Shown here piece by piece: positions 1-10,620 of a stretch of 32,100 nt of DNA (the stretch's first letter is position 1; each line of letters opens with the position of its first letter). The stretch lies in assembly GCA_003118195.1 (NCBI GenBank), contig BEXV01000486.1, positions 159,780 to 191,879 on the forward strand, written 5' to 3'. This stretch comes from Hemicentrotus pulcherrimus. Its lineage: Eukaryota > Echinodermata > Echinoidea > Camarodonta > Strongylocentrotidae. The notes beneath the pieces are model-generated. The model was not told the DNA's origin. It did no database searches and saw nothing but the letters and a program-made list of their open reading frames with translations. The translations under genes were made by a program, and so were the position numbers.

Positions 1-282
1 TATAGTACGGGGGTATTTCAATGCAATGCCAATGCCCTGCCACGTAATACAGTACAGACGGGACTACACGACTAGTACAACTTGTCTCGACGAAGCCACA
101 AAGCGGCTTTTTATCATTTTTCAATAATTTATCATCTAGTTTTAAAACAATTCATGTTATAACCATATTCATATTATACTGTAGGCATGGTGCGAACGCA
201 AACGTACTGTATATCTACATCACCATACAAGCCGATACATATACGCAGCATATTCATGTTGTTATAGTAAAGAAACAATAAT
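1..282. other. No gene seen; AT-rich unique-looking sequence
   Basis: I see no open frame with recognisable protein similarity, no RNA gene and no clear repeat here. The stretch is AT-rich and ends where a CpG-richer patch begins. Confidence 0.5.
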
Positions 283-560
283 TGAAAACAAAATCGCCGA
301 AGAGCCGTTCGCGTTGAAATTCGTCATGCTTCCTTTTCGTGCCCATACCATCTTTGAAACAAGCTCGGTGATTGGCTGTTAACGCCCGTAGATTTGGCCA
401 AAACCCGTTCCTAATTTTCAGTACCTCATCGGTCACTCTGCTGTTACTATAGTAGTTTCACAATTTTGCACACGAACCGCAGATTCTCCGTCCGCGTTAA
501 GCTTGCGAAAAAAAACCTTATAAGCCCAGGTAACAACGAAATCGAAATGACACTACGTGC
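283..560. promoter_or_regulatory. CpG-rich patch with NF-Y-type inverted CCAAT box
   Basis: CpG dinucleotides are frequent here (about 20 in 280 bases by eye) in otherwise CpG-poor AT-rich DNA. The word TGATTGGCT at 369-377 is an exact inverted NF-Y (CCAAT) site. A minus-strand frame is open across 254-436, beginning at a GTG just after a CAG|AG that could be a splice acceptor on that strand, but I do not recognise its protein. This could be promoter-proximal DNA, an unrecognised exon edge, or an old CpG-rich repeat. The regulatory call is inference only. Confidence 0.2.
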
Positions 561-1915
561 CCTTCGCTTGTTTGCTGCAGTAGTCGATTTGAAATGATTT
601 GAATTGATTTCACTGAGATAAAAACATAACGTAAATAATTCCTTAAATGGTGAACCAGTGTAAATGATATGGATGCATAGTCCTGCTCAGTCGTACCATT
701 ATATCACTCTCTATTCTTACGAGGGGGCGTCGAGGTTTTTTGATAGCTTTTAGCGCGATATGTCAACGCGGTGACAAGGCTTCTTTTAACGATACAAGCA
801 AAATCATATATGTCCACTGAAGATATTCGTTCATTATTGATCGGAGGAGAGGATCTTTATATTCGTAACTGAGCGCTTGTATTCATCTTACAAACATTGC
901 ACAAAGGAGAAGAAAGGTTAAGGTAACGGTATACGATGTTTCCGGATATAAAAATGTTTGTCATTCATGCCTCTACTCTGATTCCAACTCTATTTTCGGC
1001 GTCTCTCTAAGCTTGGGTTGTGAACATCACGAATCGATTTTTACCTTGGGAAAGCATTTTTATACATCTTCGCTTCTGCTTAACCTTTTATCCCTTTTAT
1101 CCAAATGAATCATTTATGATAGCGTTTAATCCCGCTGTAGAATTTTATAAGCTATGAAGTTTTACGACGGACTTTATACAAAACAAAATCAATAATTCCG
1201 TGGAACGAGTTGCAGATGTTAATGCCGGAAGAATGTTTGGGTGGAGGGCATTGTCATTTCGATTACTTAAGAATACCAGAAAAGGTCAAGGGAGCAGAAT
1301 TGAAGACACGAACTGCAGTTTTAAAACGGGGGAGGCAGATCAGTGACAGTTTGAGGAATAGAAAAGAGAAAGTTACGAATATTCAAAGTTGTAATCGCTT
1401 AAACTGAAAATGGCAACTCTATGACTATCCTTTCGAGCACCTCTCCCAGTTGATATGCAATGAACTTTTTTATATTTTGTTTTTTTTTATGGCTCATGAA
1501 GAAGTCGATATATGTATTTAATGGGTTGTGTAAAAGCACTTGCCATATTATAAAGGCGGGTGAATAATTTAGGAATTAGAAAAAGCTGCAAAGGGAAAGT
1601 GGGTGAAAAATATAGGCCTCATTAATGCTATGACTATCTGTTCGGGCAAAAATTTAGGACTAACAGGATTTTCTCTTGCTGACGGCTCTCACTACCCATA
1701 CCAAAGACTCTTTTGGGATTTATTAATTTCTCATTTTTTTTATAGGCCGCGAGTAAGAGAAGAGAGCGAGCAAAAATGTTAGCCGCTATTTTAAGAGTGA
1801 GAACGCACTTTTTGTTATTAAAATACTAATTATACAACCTCGTTGCCTGAGTATTTTGTGATGGCTCCAGATACGAAGCGGGAACCCACGGCGGTTTTGC
1901 ATGGTAACGTAAGTG
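561..1915. other. No gene seen
   Basis: AT-rich sequence. The short open frames (for example 1210-1407) have no recognisable domain and no coding-like context. There is no clear repeat structure. Confidence 0.45.
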
Positions 1916-1936
1916 CCCCCCCCCCACCCCCACTCA
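1916..1936 (+). repeat. Interrupted poly-C run
   Basis: Ten C residues at 1916-1925, then A and a second run of C. It explains the proline- and glycine-rich frames crossing it on either strand, which are not genes. Confidence 0.9.
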
Positions 1937-2261
1937 GTGTTACTTGCCCGTGTATACACCCAGTTTGGAACGTATCCACACTGGCATCGAGAAGAAATCG
2001 TGGTGTCGCACGCCGGAACACACCGGATTAAGATCCGGGATGATCCGTGATGCGATCCGTGAAAGTGTAAAAGGGCCTAAGTGGTATACGCTTCATTTCT
2101 CTGCATATTATAGCACAGAGACATTGAAGTGAATACGTGTAGGAACTTTGTGACGCACAGTTGCCACTCATTTACACGAGTTTTATTGTGTTTGTTTTGT
2201 TATTTCTTAAGGAGCCAAAGTGTTGGTCATTTCATGATTCCCGGGGCTACTGCACCCTCCA

Positions 2262-2271
2262 CCCCCCCCCC
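2262..2271 (+). repeat. Poly-C run (10 nt)
   Basis: Ten consecutive C residues in a C-rich stretch, immediately before the polypurine tract that follows. Confidence 0.9.
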
Positions 2272-2281
2272 TCCCACATAT

Positions 2282-2468
2282 CATGGCGAGGGAGAATGAG
2301 ACAGAGGTATATGCGATTGAACGGAGAAAGACAGTAAAAAGAGAGGGGAGTAGAGAGAGAAAGGTAAAGAGAATGATAGAGAGAGAGAGAGGAAAACAAG
2401 GAGGACAAATAGAAAGAAAGAACGGTATAGAGTGAGGAAGAGGAACGAGAGGAAGGAATAAGAAAGTG
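2282..2468 (+). repeat. Polypurine GA-rich tract
   Basis: Nearly all A and G, with short (GA)n cores, for example around 2376-2392. The serine- and leucine-rich frame on the minus strand (2247-2474) is a translation of this tract and not a gene. Long purine-on-one-strand tracts can form triplex DNA. That is general knowledge, not shown here. Confidence 0.85.
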
Positions 2469-3002
2469 ATTCAAAGAGCGATTTGGGAAGGTGACGAAAA
2501 ACAGCGTTGACGTTGCGTCATGTGTTTTGACATGGTATAACCCTATGCAAACACTTCACTCGCGTTTTCGTCACAGAGTTTGTTGTCACTACCCCTCAAG
2601 GATGGGGAAACCTACTGGAAGACTGATGGACTACGTCAAAATTATTTTTTTAATTTTATTTGTTTGCTTATGCCACTCCTCGTATCAGCCGGAGAATATA
2701 AAGCCAGCGTGAGTAGAATGCCAAATCCTGACTTGTTTGAGGTACACGGAACGCAGTTTAGGACTTGACAGCCCGAGATTGAATACACTTGTGTATAATT
2801 ATTACACGCGATTGAATATTGAATTCAGTAACAGAAATGTTGATAAAGCTGTGAATCTCAATCATCAACAGTATGTGTATTGCGAACACGCTTTCATGTT
2901 TGTTTCTCCCTTTCGTACTTGCGGTAAAAGTGTCAAGCCATTCCATCAATGAGCTTCAAACACAATCTCTTCGATTCCATTAAGTTGTTTTACTCAAAAG
3001 AC

Positions 3003-3063
3003 GGGGGGGTTGTCCTTGGGGTAATTTTTCGGGGGTTATTGACCTGGGGGTAATTTTCTGGGA
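3003..3063 (+). repeat. G-rich minisatellite, unit about 15 bp (locus 1)
   Basis: About four degenerate units of the type GGGGGTWATTKWCCT, each starting with a run of G. The same unit family recurs on the same strand at 21025-21145. Five G runs lie close together, but the spacers of 8 to 10 bases are long for a stable quadruplex. Confidence 0.75.
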
Positions 3064-3241
3064 GGAAAATAAAATTAAAATTGAAAAAATTCTCTATGTG
3101 GGCATGCCTTAAACCGTAAAGCATGGCCCTACAGAGGATTTTATCCTGTTGGGGGCCGGTCGAAAATGCAATGAATTATTGACAATGTATTGCATTTTCT
3201 TTGTTTTTTGGTATTTGGGGGCGGCGACGTACCCTGCCCCC

Positions 3242-3242
<1 letters not shown>

Positions 3243-3280
<38 letters not shown>
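3243..3280 (+). repeat. Poly-C homopolymer of 38 nt
   Basis: An uninterrupted run of 38 C, preceded by shorter C runs. It directly abuts the tRNA-like head of the SINE at 3283. Homopolymers this long are error-prone in sequencing, so the exact length is uncertain. The polyglycine and polyproline frames across it are artefacts of the run. Confidence 0.95.
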
Positions 3281-3281
<1 letters not shown>

Positions 3282-3282
3282 C

Positions 3283-3460
3283 TGCGTACAGGCATGATGC
3301 AGTGGCTAAGCAATGGCCTCGTAACTGTGAGGCCCCATAATAAAAACCGTGTCGATCAGCTATATTAGTGCCCTTTTGTGAGGCATCAATCCTCATAACT
3401 GTCAGTAATGACTTAAGGACGTAGGTCCCCTAGTTGATTAGCATAGTAGGACACACATGC
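3283..3460 (+). mobile_element. tRNA-derived SINE (plus strand)
   Basis: The head has a polymerase III A-box-like TGGCTAAGCAATGG at 3303-3316, a tRNA-like CCTCGTAACTGTGAGG anticodon region, and a decayed B box near 3349-3359 (GTGTCGATCAG against GGTTCGANTCC). The body then reads GTGCCC..GAGGCATCAATCCTCAT..GGACGTAGGTCC, which matches the body of the minus-strand SINE at 12250-12452 in order. The degenerate B box suggests an old copy. It sits between a 38-nt C run and a truncated LINE. Inference: it belongs to a tRNA-derived SINE family of the kind common in marine deuterostomes. Confidence 0.7.
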
Positions 3461-3492
3461 TTTAGCAGTCACGCAAAACGCACAATTATGCA

Positions 3493-4256
3493 ATGAATGA
3501 AGTCTACAAGTGGACATCTATAAATAGACTGGTACTAAATGATAAAAAAAAAACGAAAGTGATGCTTCTTGGTTCTCGACAACGATTGAATACCTTGCAG
3601 GATAAAAAAAAATATATGTTATGATTAATGGTACCTTATTAGAATGTGTATCTGAATATAAGTGTCTCGGGGTGTCGATTGATGATAATCTGAAATTCAA
3701 ATCTCATGTTACTTCTATTGCAAAAATCATGAAACAAAAACTTGGCCTGATTAGAAGAAACAAGTATATATTTAATGTTGATCAACTTAAAAGATTATAT
3801 TGGGGATTTGTTCTCCCCCATGCATTATATTGTACAACCGTCTGGTCATCTTCATCCGAATCTAACTACAAAATATTAAACACACTACACAAGCGCGCAG
3901 CATATACTGTAAGTGGAAATACTTGGAAAACCTCATCGGAAACAGTTTTCCGAATACTAGCCTGGCCTACTTTAAAAGAACTGTTTAACAAGTCTATATC
4001 ATGCATGGTGTATAAATGTGTAAGTTGGATAGCATCATCCCAGTTATGTGGTAAATTTGTTCTAAACGACAATGTCTCTAATCGTGTTACACGAAGCACC
4101 AACAAGTTGCTACTACGTATCCCTCTATGCAAAACTCTATTTTATCAGAGGACATTCGTACCAGTTAGTGTAAATGAATGGAACTGTTTGTCCGATGGAT
4201 GCCGATCTGCCCAGTCCTAAGCCATTTTCAAAAATCTTATCAAACCTGGCAATTAA
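3493..4256 (+). pseudogene. LINE reverse transcriptase C-terminal remnant
   Basis: Translation begins MNEVYKWTSINRLVLND, the conserved stretch just after the catalytic core. The frame then shifts in the A run at 3604-3612 and continues openly from 3621 to 4217. Landmarks in that 199-residue part are EYKCLGVSIDDNLKFKSH, VLPHALYCTTVW, the TRS motif (TRSTNKLL) and VNEWNCLSDG, an order typical of the RT C-terminus in the Jockey/CR1 group. The stop TAA at 4218-4220 falls where these proteins usually have Leu in a conserved S-L..F segment. After it the same frame runs AIFKNLIKPGN to a second stop at 4254-4256, so the first stop is probably a TTA-to-TAA change. The catalytic palm, endonuclease and ORF1 are absent. 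The element cannot be autonomous, although much of this stretch is still open. Confidence 0.85.
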
Positions 4257-4363
4257 TAGCTTTTTTTTTTTAGATGAAGGTGGAGGAGGGGGTTGCAGTG
4301 AGATCAAATTCATTTTATGCTTGATTTTAATGTAATTTCTAATTTGTAAACATGTGGTAAACA

Positions 4364-4399
4364 GGTGTGTGTGTGTGTGTGTAGGTGTGTGTGTGTGTT
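4364..4399 (+). repeat. (GT)n microsatellite inside the LINE 3' end
   Basis: Two pure GT runs separated by AG. It lies within the 3' untranslated part of the LINE and may have arrived with the element. Confidence 0.9.
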
Positions 4400-4578
4400 A
4401 GCCTTCGTTACCTATGTCATTTCTATATAATATTGTTCATTGTCATTTTTATGTTGTTTTTAAAAAGAGCCCTGTTGTAAACCAGCCTTTTTCAATGTTT
4501 TTACCAATGTTTCTTAATGATTATATAGCTGAACATGATACTCTGAATAAAGATGCGAAATAAATAAATAAATAACTA

Positions 4579-5574
4579 AAATAAAACACTCGCAAATTAT
4601 CATTCAATAAAATCTGAGAATGTATAGTATTATTTAGATCTATTAGGAATAAATCATTGTAAAAATCATTCCTTAAATTGGGGTAAAAATAACTATTCCA
4701 CCTTTATAACAGTGTACATGGCGTAATGCGGGCTTAATTTGTCAATATCTCCCCTACAAGAAGGACACGAGGACGTTACTAGATAGAAGAAGAGAAAGAA
4801 AAGAACTTTCCACATTCCAGGTATAATTTCTAAAGTCAATATCATCATATAATCTCAATGTTAACACGGAAAGAAAAAATAATAATATGGGTAATTATGT
4901 GTCCGACCAGATTTTAGGCTGTCGGGTGGAAAACTTGGATATTTCCTGCTCAATGTGTGTAGTAAAAGTTGATCAGAATTGGGAAAATATTATCCAAATT
5001 TTGCATGATATTGGTAGAACACTTTCAAGAGTTTATTTGATTAGTCTCCCTCATTTTGTTAAACATACAGAGTGTTAGTTTAGCGTGCAGGGATCATTAT
5101 AATGCCACACAGACGCAAGCTCGTGCACTAGCACACGCACAAACTCACACACACATACACGCACACTGTCACAGTTGAGGTTCTTACAAAACTTCAACCA
5201 TGAAAGCGGAATATAAAGCCATCTTCAACTTCTGAGTTTCCTAAAAGAATATTAGTCAATCTGTCTCTTACGACGCTCACATATTTCCAATTTGTAAAAG
5301 GTTGCACCTCACAAAGTAGCGAGTTATTCCAAGGTAGTTAAACCCTCTATGGACCTCAATCAATATCTATCTGAGGATCAAATACTCAGAACACGTTATT
5401 TGGACGTGACCAGCATGTCTATTCCTGATGATATCAAAATCATCCTTATATGCCAAATAAACATCCTGGAGAATGCCATCGTCATGATAAGAGGGGTTTC
5501 ATGAAATGTTGTCTTTCTTCTATCCTTTTCTCTTATTCAAGCTGTATAGCTATCCTCGTGTTAAGATGGCTATT
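4579..5574. other. No gene seen; contains a CA-rich stretch
   Basis: AT-rich sequence without recognisable coding similarity. A CA-rich imperfect microsatellite lies at about 5102-5172. The small open frame at 4887-5078 shows no domain I recognise. Confidence 0.45.
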
Positions 5575-5579
5575 ATGTT

Positions 5580-5904
5580 GGTTGTAGTGGTGGCAGTAGT
5601 AGTATCAGAAGCGGTATAAGTAAGTAAGTAATAATGATAATAATAAAAACGGTGCTAATAAAGCTCTTATCACGAAGTCTCTAAGTAATAGTAGTAGCAG
5701 TAGTAGTAGTAGAAGTAGTGATAGAAGTGGTAGTAGTATTTGTAGTAATAGTGATAGCACCATAGTTATTATCAATAGTATTACAATTGTAATTATATAA
5801 CTATAATTATCAGTAGTATAAGTATTGTTATCATTAGTATTATAGTAGTAGTAGTAGTAGTAGTAGTAGTAATAATTTCATAATTATTATAAGTAGTATT
5901 ATTA
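5580..5904 (+). repeat. Compound TAG/TAA trinucleotide microsatellite
   Basis: A long imperfect array of TAG, TAA and GTA-type triplets. The purest block is (TAG)n at about 5843-5869. It adjoins the 3' side of the minus-strand LINE remnant, whose reading frame dissolves at this border, so the array may have grown from, or truncated, the end of that element. Confidence 0.85.
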
Positions 5905-6465
5905 TTTTTGTCTTTGTCCTGTTATTTTACTCGCCCTCTTGACTACACTTTTTCATTTTCCTAAAAGTCATCCTTCCTACATGCCCAAAACCAAACAACA
6001 CCATCGAAAAGAAAATACTCTCGACAATGGATTTGTAGAAAAGACTTAAGATAGGTCCATCAACATTTAGAGAGCTCATTTTTCTAAAATAGAACATTCT
6101 CGTTTGGGCCCTCGCCACGAAGGACTTTCAATGATCATGCCAGGTAAGTTTCTTGTCTAGCGTTGGGCCCAGATATTTCTATTTTGGAACAATTTCAATG
6201 TTTTATCTTCGATCTTCACTGGGTTGTGTTGTCGTGTAGCAACTCTAAAGTCAAAAATGATTTATTTCGTTTTAGACTGACTAAGTTGAAGGTAATTGTC
6301 ATCACACCGCTTAGTAAACTGCTCTATATTTGAACGGTAGTAATTTTCATCACCCCTGATCATCCCCAAGATTGCAGTATCATATTTAAAAAAGCGAACA
6401 TCGTTATTACTAGACATACAATGATTAGTATACAAAATATATAAAAGAGCAGAAAACACACACCA
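5905..6465 (-). mobile_element. Minus-strand LINE fragment, truncated at both ends
   Basis: About 560 bases holding only the middle-to-C-terminal RT region of a non-LTR retrotransposon. The 5' side stops just before the usual G-V-P-Q-G segment of the palm. The 3' side runs into a TAG microsatellite. No 3' untranslated region or tail is visible. It belongs to a different lineage from the LINE at 3482-4578, judged from its sequence landmarks. Confidence 0.8.
5910..6462 (-). pseudogene. LINE reverse transcriptase remnant with damaged YADD box
   Basis: Read on the minus strand from 6462: CVFSALLYILYTNHCMSS matches the palm segment before the catalytic box. Next comes FFKYDTAILGMIRGDE, where YADDTA is expected, so Ala and one of the two catalytic Asp residues are missing (an in-frame 6-nt loss between 6381 and 6382). 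LSQSKTK is followed by an in-frame stop at 6262-6264, then IIFDFR..QHNPVKIED continues. A frameshift near 6180 leads to KYLGPTLDKKLTWHDH and a second stop at 6128-6130. ARAQTRMFYFRKMSSLNV..LSLFYKSIVES follows to about 5950. Another frameshift leads to SVVKRASKITGQRQK. This order is characteristic of CR1/L2-like non-LTR RTs. At least two stops, two frameshifts and the loss of catalytic Asp make it a dead copy. Confidence 0.85.
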
Positions 6466-8300
6466 TATAACTATTGAAATCGTATTTCTCTACACTTTCT
6501 TTTTTCTCGTAATCTAAATTTTTCGTCTCTTAATTCGTTTTCTTCGTCGTTTTCTCAACCATTGATGTCAATGATCGAAATAAGTTATCAACTAGGAACC
6601 CCCAATACACCGTCTTCCAAAAAAGGTACGCGCAGGTGTAGATGCACGCCACCCCGTTCCTTTTAACAACCATCGCTCGATTCGATCCCTATGTTTTCGC
6701 TCATCAGAACTTTTTTTGTTCAAGCTTAGTCGGAGAAAAAACCTCTTGAAGTGTCTCATTCCCTTTTTATTTCGATGGTGAAGTATTTGGGTCGCCCGGT
6801 GTCCTATACCCACTCTTTTCTGGGTTAACCTGTCTTATGATGGCACAGTAAAAGTACGCCGAGTAGGAATGCGGAGAAGGGTTCTTGAGGACACCATTAT
6901 TGTATGTACGGGTAACAAAAGATGGACGGAAGAGCAGGTACTCCTCTTGATTCTCGGTGCGGAGCATAAGACGCTCCTGTATTTGGGGTCAATAGTTCTT
7001 GATGCAGTTTAATTTTCAAGATAAGGGGAAAAGGCTACAATACACACAAAACTCCGAAATACGATAGATCAATGGCTGGAAACTACAACATGAATTTAGT
7101 TTATTTTTCAGGATTCTGTACAAAATTCAAGGAAATATGTTGAAAAATAGGAACAATGAATGAGAAAAAGAATATGAAACAAGGTTCTCAATCTGAATTT
7201 TTCAAGCAAAAGTACATGGAACCTTTTATTAATGAATGTATGTCGAAAAGTAAAATGTTAAATCAAATTATTTTAAGTTTTTTTTTCGATACCAGAGTTC
7301 GTTAATATGAAGTTAATTTTGAGGATCGTTAAAAAGTATATGATACACAAGATATGGACGTAAAAAAGGAAAACATGTGGTAAGGTAAACATGTCGTAAC
7401 ATTTATCGTAAAATATCAATTAGAAACATAAATAAACTTTCATAGGGTAAACTGAACGTCTGGCCTACTACAATGAGCAAACCGCTAAGGAGAGCCACGT
7501 ATCAATCCAGTGCGAGCTGATTCTCAAAAACGAGAAGAATTGTGTTGAGCTTAACACGCACCACCAGGGTACTTCGCAACTCATCGATTAAGTAAAGGTA
7601 ACGCTATTATCAATAAGATTGCAAAACATAGAATTCGAAAAGAAAACTGTTACGAGTAGTTTGATACTCTGGGGCGACAGCTGCTTTAAAAAAAATGACC
7701 AATCATCAACAGTTCGCAATTAATTCGGTAATCGGACTCACTTATCGATTTGACGCGGTAGAGCATATTATTAACAATCAATAGTTATAATTGAATGAAG
7801 AATATATTACACATGCAGAAAACAAAGTAAAGAGAAGTCTGGTATTGATTATCTAAGGATGAACTTGTACAAGTGAAACAAGAATTTCGGGGAACAGGAA
7901 ATGGTTACTAGCATACCCAAACTTACGTTCTATTATTTTGAGTGTCATTTCTAGAGTGTCTCATAAACAGTGACCACTATGACGGCCACTCAAAACTTTG
8001 TTACATCGTTATGCTTATGAAATAAGTTGTACTACAAACACGTGTAGAGTATTCATTTTTCTTCTCTTCTTCTCTTTGTTTTCATCTACGAACTATGTTA
8101 TATTTTGTTTGTAAATGAAGAAAGACATGACAAAATAAACTTCCAAAAATAGTCTTTACAGTGAATTGCAAAGTTTAACGAATAGACCTTCATCAATATG
8201 TTTTCCTTGTTAGAAGTTTAAGTTTTAAGCACAGTTTGCAATCAAAAAACATATCCCAAAGTAAGACAAATCCCAAACTTTCTTCACCTCATTTTTTTCC
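6466..8300. other. No gene identified
   Basis: Two overlapping minus-strand frames (6592-6813 and 6767-6967) lie in a slightly GC-richer patch and begin at non-ATG codons or internal Met. I recognise no domain in either. The rest is AT-rich. A short imperfect inverted repeat (TTTTGAGTG..CACTCAAAA) spans about 7936-7995. Confidence 0.4.
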
Positions 8301-8301
8301 G

Positions 8302-8420
8302 CGTTATTGTAATGCAATGTAATGCCCCATCACTGTGAGCAATATAGTAGAGCAGTATTGTGCTATATTGTAATGAAATCGCATTATTGCAAGAGAATGA
8401 ACGCAATAATATGATCGTAT
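8302..8420. repeat. Small hairpin-rich AT sequence
   Basis: An 8-bp perfect inverted repeat CAATATAG..CTATATTG at 8340-8347 and 8363-8370 lies inside a block of repeated TAATGCAAT and ATTATTGC-type words. It may be a decayed foldback element. The evidence is weak. Confidence 0.3.
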
Positions 8421-8754
8421 GTTTAGTGAAGCCTTAAACAGTGCCTTGGAGATAAACCCATATTTCTTCAAACAATATTTTTGCCATCGCTCTCGTCGAG
8501 TTTTCTACTTCGTTGTCGTCAGATTTCACGCACAAACAAACAAACTATCACTAAGTTGATTATAGTCATCACCTTTCCGAGATATTAAACAAAAAAATGT
8601 GTTAATGATACAGCTCGTACACAGTAGAGAAAATAATTCAATTTTGTTTGTATATTTTACCGTGTAGTGAAAATTTGGGAGTCATGAATGTATAAGTAAT
8701 AAGGTTATATTTCCATGCGGTGGCTGATCTACCTTAGACCCCTTTGTTGTTATC

Positions 8755-8866
8755 ATTACTCAAGCGTTGCCAGGTACCCATTAAATAAACCTGGGTCGAT
8801 GTAGACACATTTTGGTAAAGTTTCATGTCCAGTGATGTATTAAAGCACCGAGCAAGAATCGAAATT
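8755..8866 (-). mobile_element. SINE remnant (minus strand), second family
   Basis: On the minus strand, a B-box-like TTTCGATTCT (8856-8865) is followed by a body reading GCTCGGTGCTTTAATACATCA..GACATGAAACTTTACC and an end reading CGACCCAGG..ATGGGTACCTGG. This order, a B box then a cacttta-type body then CCCAGG/GGGTACCTGG, fits tRNA-derived SINEs that I associate with marine invertebrate genomes. The A box is not visible, so the copy is probably 5'-truncated. The family assignment is from memory. Confidence 0.5.
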
Positions 8867-9132
8867 TGTAAATTTATTTATGAGTTCAGTTCCAATTCAT
8901 ATCGTCATAATTGACTTTAATAAGGGGCACTCATATGTCTAGGAAAAAGCCCCGGGTAAAAGGTCATTTTTAAGCGAATTTGGGATAACTCATATAAGGT
9001 TAAGATTTTTATTTACATTTTCTACCACCTTTTCAAACTTGACTATAATATCTCTATTTATCGACTAACTTTTAAACATTGCGTTGTAAATACCTGATTG
9101 GGGCAGTTTCGTATCACATAAAAACGTACTCT
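8867..9132. other. No gene seen
   Basis: AT-rich spacer between the SINE remnant and the TA microsatellite, with no recognisable feature. Confidence 0.4.
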
Positions 9133-9137
9133 GTATA

Positions 9138-9172
<35 letters not shown>
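9133..9172. repeat. (TA)n microsatellite
   Basis: Near-pure alternating TA, with one ATTA interruption. Confidence 0.95.
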
Positions 9173-10179
9173 ATAACGATCTTCCACTTAATACAATAGT
9201 GCGCGTATGTGTTTATGAAAAAGTTGGCAGTACGCCTTTTGTCAGTAATGACGACATATTGGCATGATTGGAATATGAGCTTAGCAATCCTAGCTAGTGG
9301 AGTGCCTTCCAAGTGTATTTCTTGTAGTTAGCATAGTCGATAATTTAGTCTGTTTACAACCAGAAGGGCATTAACTCCGTTACAACTACATGAGTTAACG
9401 CTCTTCTTGCTTCTCAATTGCTTCATACATACTTGTTATGTGGCTCCAAGGTACCAGGTGTTATTCTAGTAGTTGTATTCATATCGGAGTTGATATCCCG
9501 CTTCCATCTGTCATCATGAAAACCACAAAAAGGCGCCATGAGATTGAAAAATTTACAAAACATTGATATCGGTTACTTGGAGAAGATTCAAAATTTGTGT
9601 CGGCAGACGGGCTATGGAAAACCAACCCCGGCTGTACAAAGTCACACCCAGTGAATGCGAAAGCACGGTGATCTCTCTTCCTGAATTAAAACTCAAAGTG
9701 AATACGTTCAATTTTATATATATATCCCTCTCTCTTTCTCCATGGTGTTATACAAAGCAAATGTATTCTAAATCACCATCTACGTCAGCAGCTTTAGACA
9801 AATTATTTGATTTAAAAATCATTAAGCATGCATCTATGTATTGCATGGGCTTCTAAACTATACACAAAAATTGCTTGTTTATCATCAGGAGCACTCTTGT
9901 AGTTAAAATTACACATACACAAAACGCACCAGATCGAACGCAAAAACAAGGAGTTCTGTATAGAATGTAAAAGAAAAGCTCGAAAATGAAGGGGATCTCG
10001 TGATGTAGGTGAGCACTGCACGCATGACGAGCATTTTATCAGCAAAATTAATCAATGATTCATATTACATCACAACATGCTTATAAACTACGCCTCATAC
10101 GTGAGGAAAAGTTGCGATAGATTCAATTTATAAGGCTTGTTTTTCAAATATCTTTCTCCCAAACCAGTAATTGAATTCT
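9173..10179. other. No gene identified
   Basis: Short frames on both strands (for example 9563-9856 plus and 9812-10045 minus) show no known domain. No structured repeat was seen. Confidence 0.4.
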
Positions 10180-10289
10180 ATCCCTCTCTTTCTCTGTCCA
10201 CTCATCTCGCTTTCTTTCCTATTTACATTTCTCTCACATTTCGCCTTCTAATTTTTTCTTTCAAATTTACAGACTCCTTCTTCTTTTTT

Positions 10290-10325
<36 letters not shown>

Positions 10326-10465
10326 AATATATTGATCCCTCAATTTTCTGAACTTTAATCTCTCAAGCTTATCCTTTTCTCTACCCTCTCTTACTCTCTC
10401 TCCATCTCCCTCTCTCATATCCCTCTCTCATCTCCCATTTTCTCTTTCATCGAATTCACGTTTAC

Positions 10466-10517
<52 letters not shown>

Positions 10518-10620
10518 CACGTACACACACACACACTCGTACCGAACTCTCTGTTTTCTATCTCTCCATTTTCTCCTTTTCTTCTTCTCCTTATTTCTCT
10601 TTCTTTTTAATCTACCATTA
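10180..10620 (+). repeat. Pyrimidine tract with two (CT)n cores
   Basis: Strongly C/T-rich for about 440 bases, with pure (CT)n cores at about 10291-10321 and 10470-10515. A short (AC)n run at 10523-10535 follows the second core. Serine- and leucine-rich frames on the plus strand and arginine- and glutamate-rich frames on the minus strand are translations of this tract. Confidence 0.95.

Larger units (their letters stand above)
3482..4578 (+). mobile_element. 5'-truncated non-LTR retrotransposon (LINE), 3' end
   Basis: The fragment holds the C-terminal coding end of a reverse transcriptase protein (3493-4256), then about 300 bases of 3' untranslated sequence with a (GT)n tract at 4364-4399, an AATAAA at about 4545-4550, and a terminal (AAAT)n tail at about 4557-4576. 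Truncation at the 5' end and a short 3' tandem tail are standard for non-LTR elements inserted by target-primed reverse transcription. The 5' limit is uncertain by tens of bases. I see no target-site duplication. Confidence 0.85.

Noticed and set aside
2247..2474. Serine- and leucine-rich minus-strand frame
   Set aside because: Translation of the polypurine tract, with no coding features.
3003..3063. G-quadruplex
   Set aside because: The G runs are separated by 8 to 10 bases, long for a stable intramolecular quadruplex. The tandem-repeat description is sufficient.
3109..3396. Glycine-rich and proline-rich open frames across the long C run
   Set aside because: They are translations of the 38-nt homopolymer and parts of the adjacent SINE.
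6592..6967. Two overlapping minus-strand frames upstream of the LINE remnant as part of the same LINE
   Set aside because: I could not match either to endonuclease, ORF1 or RT motifs, and about 130 bases of unrelated AT-rich sequence separate them from the RT remnant.
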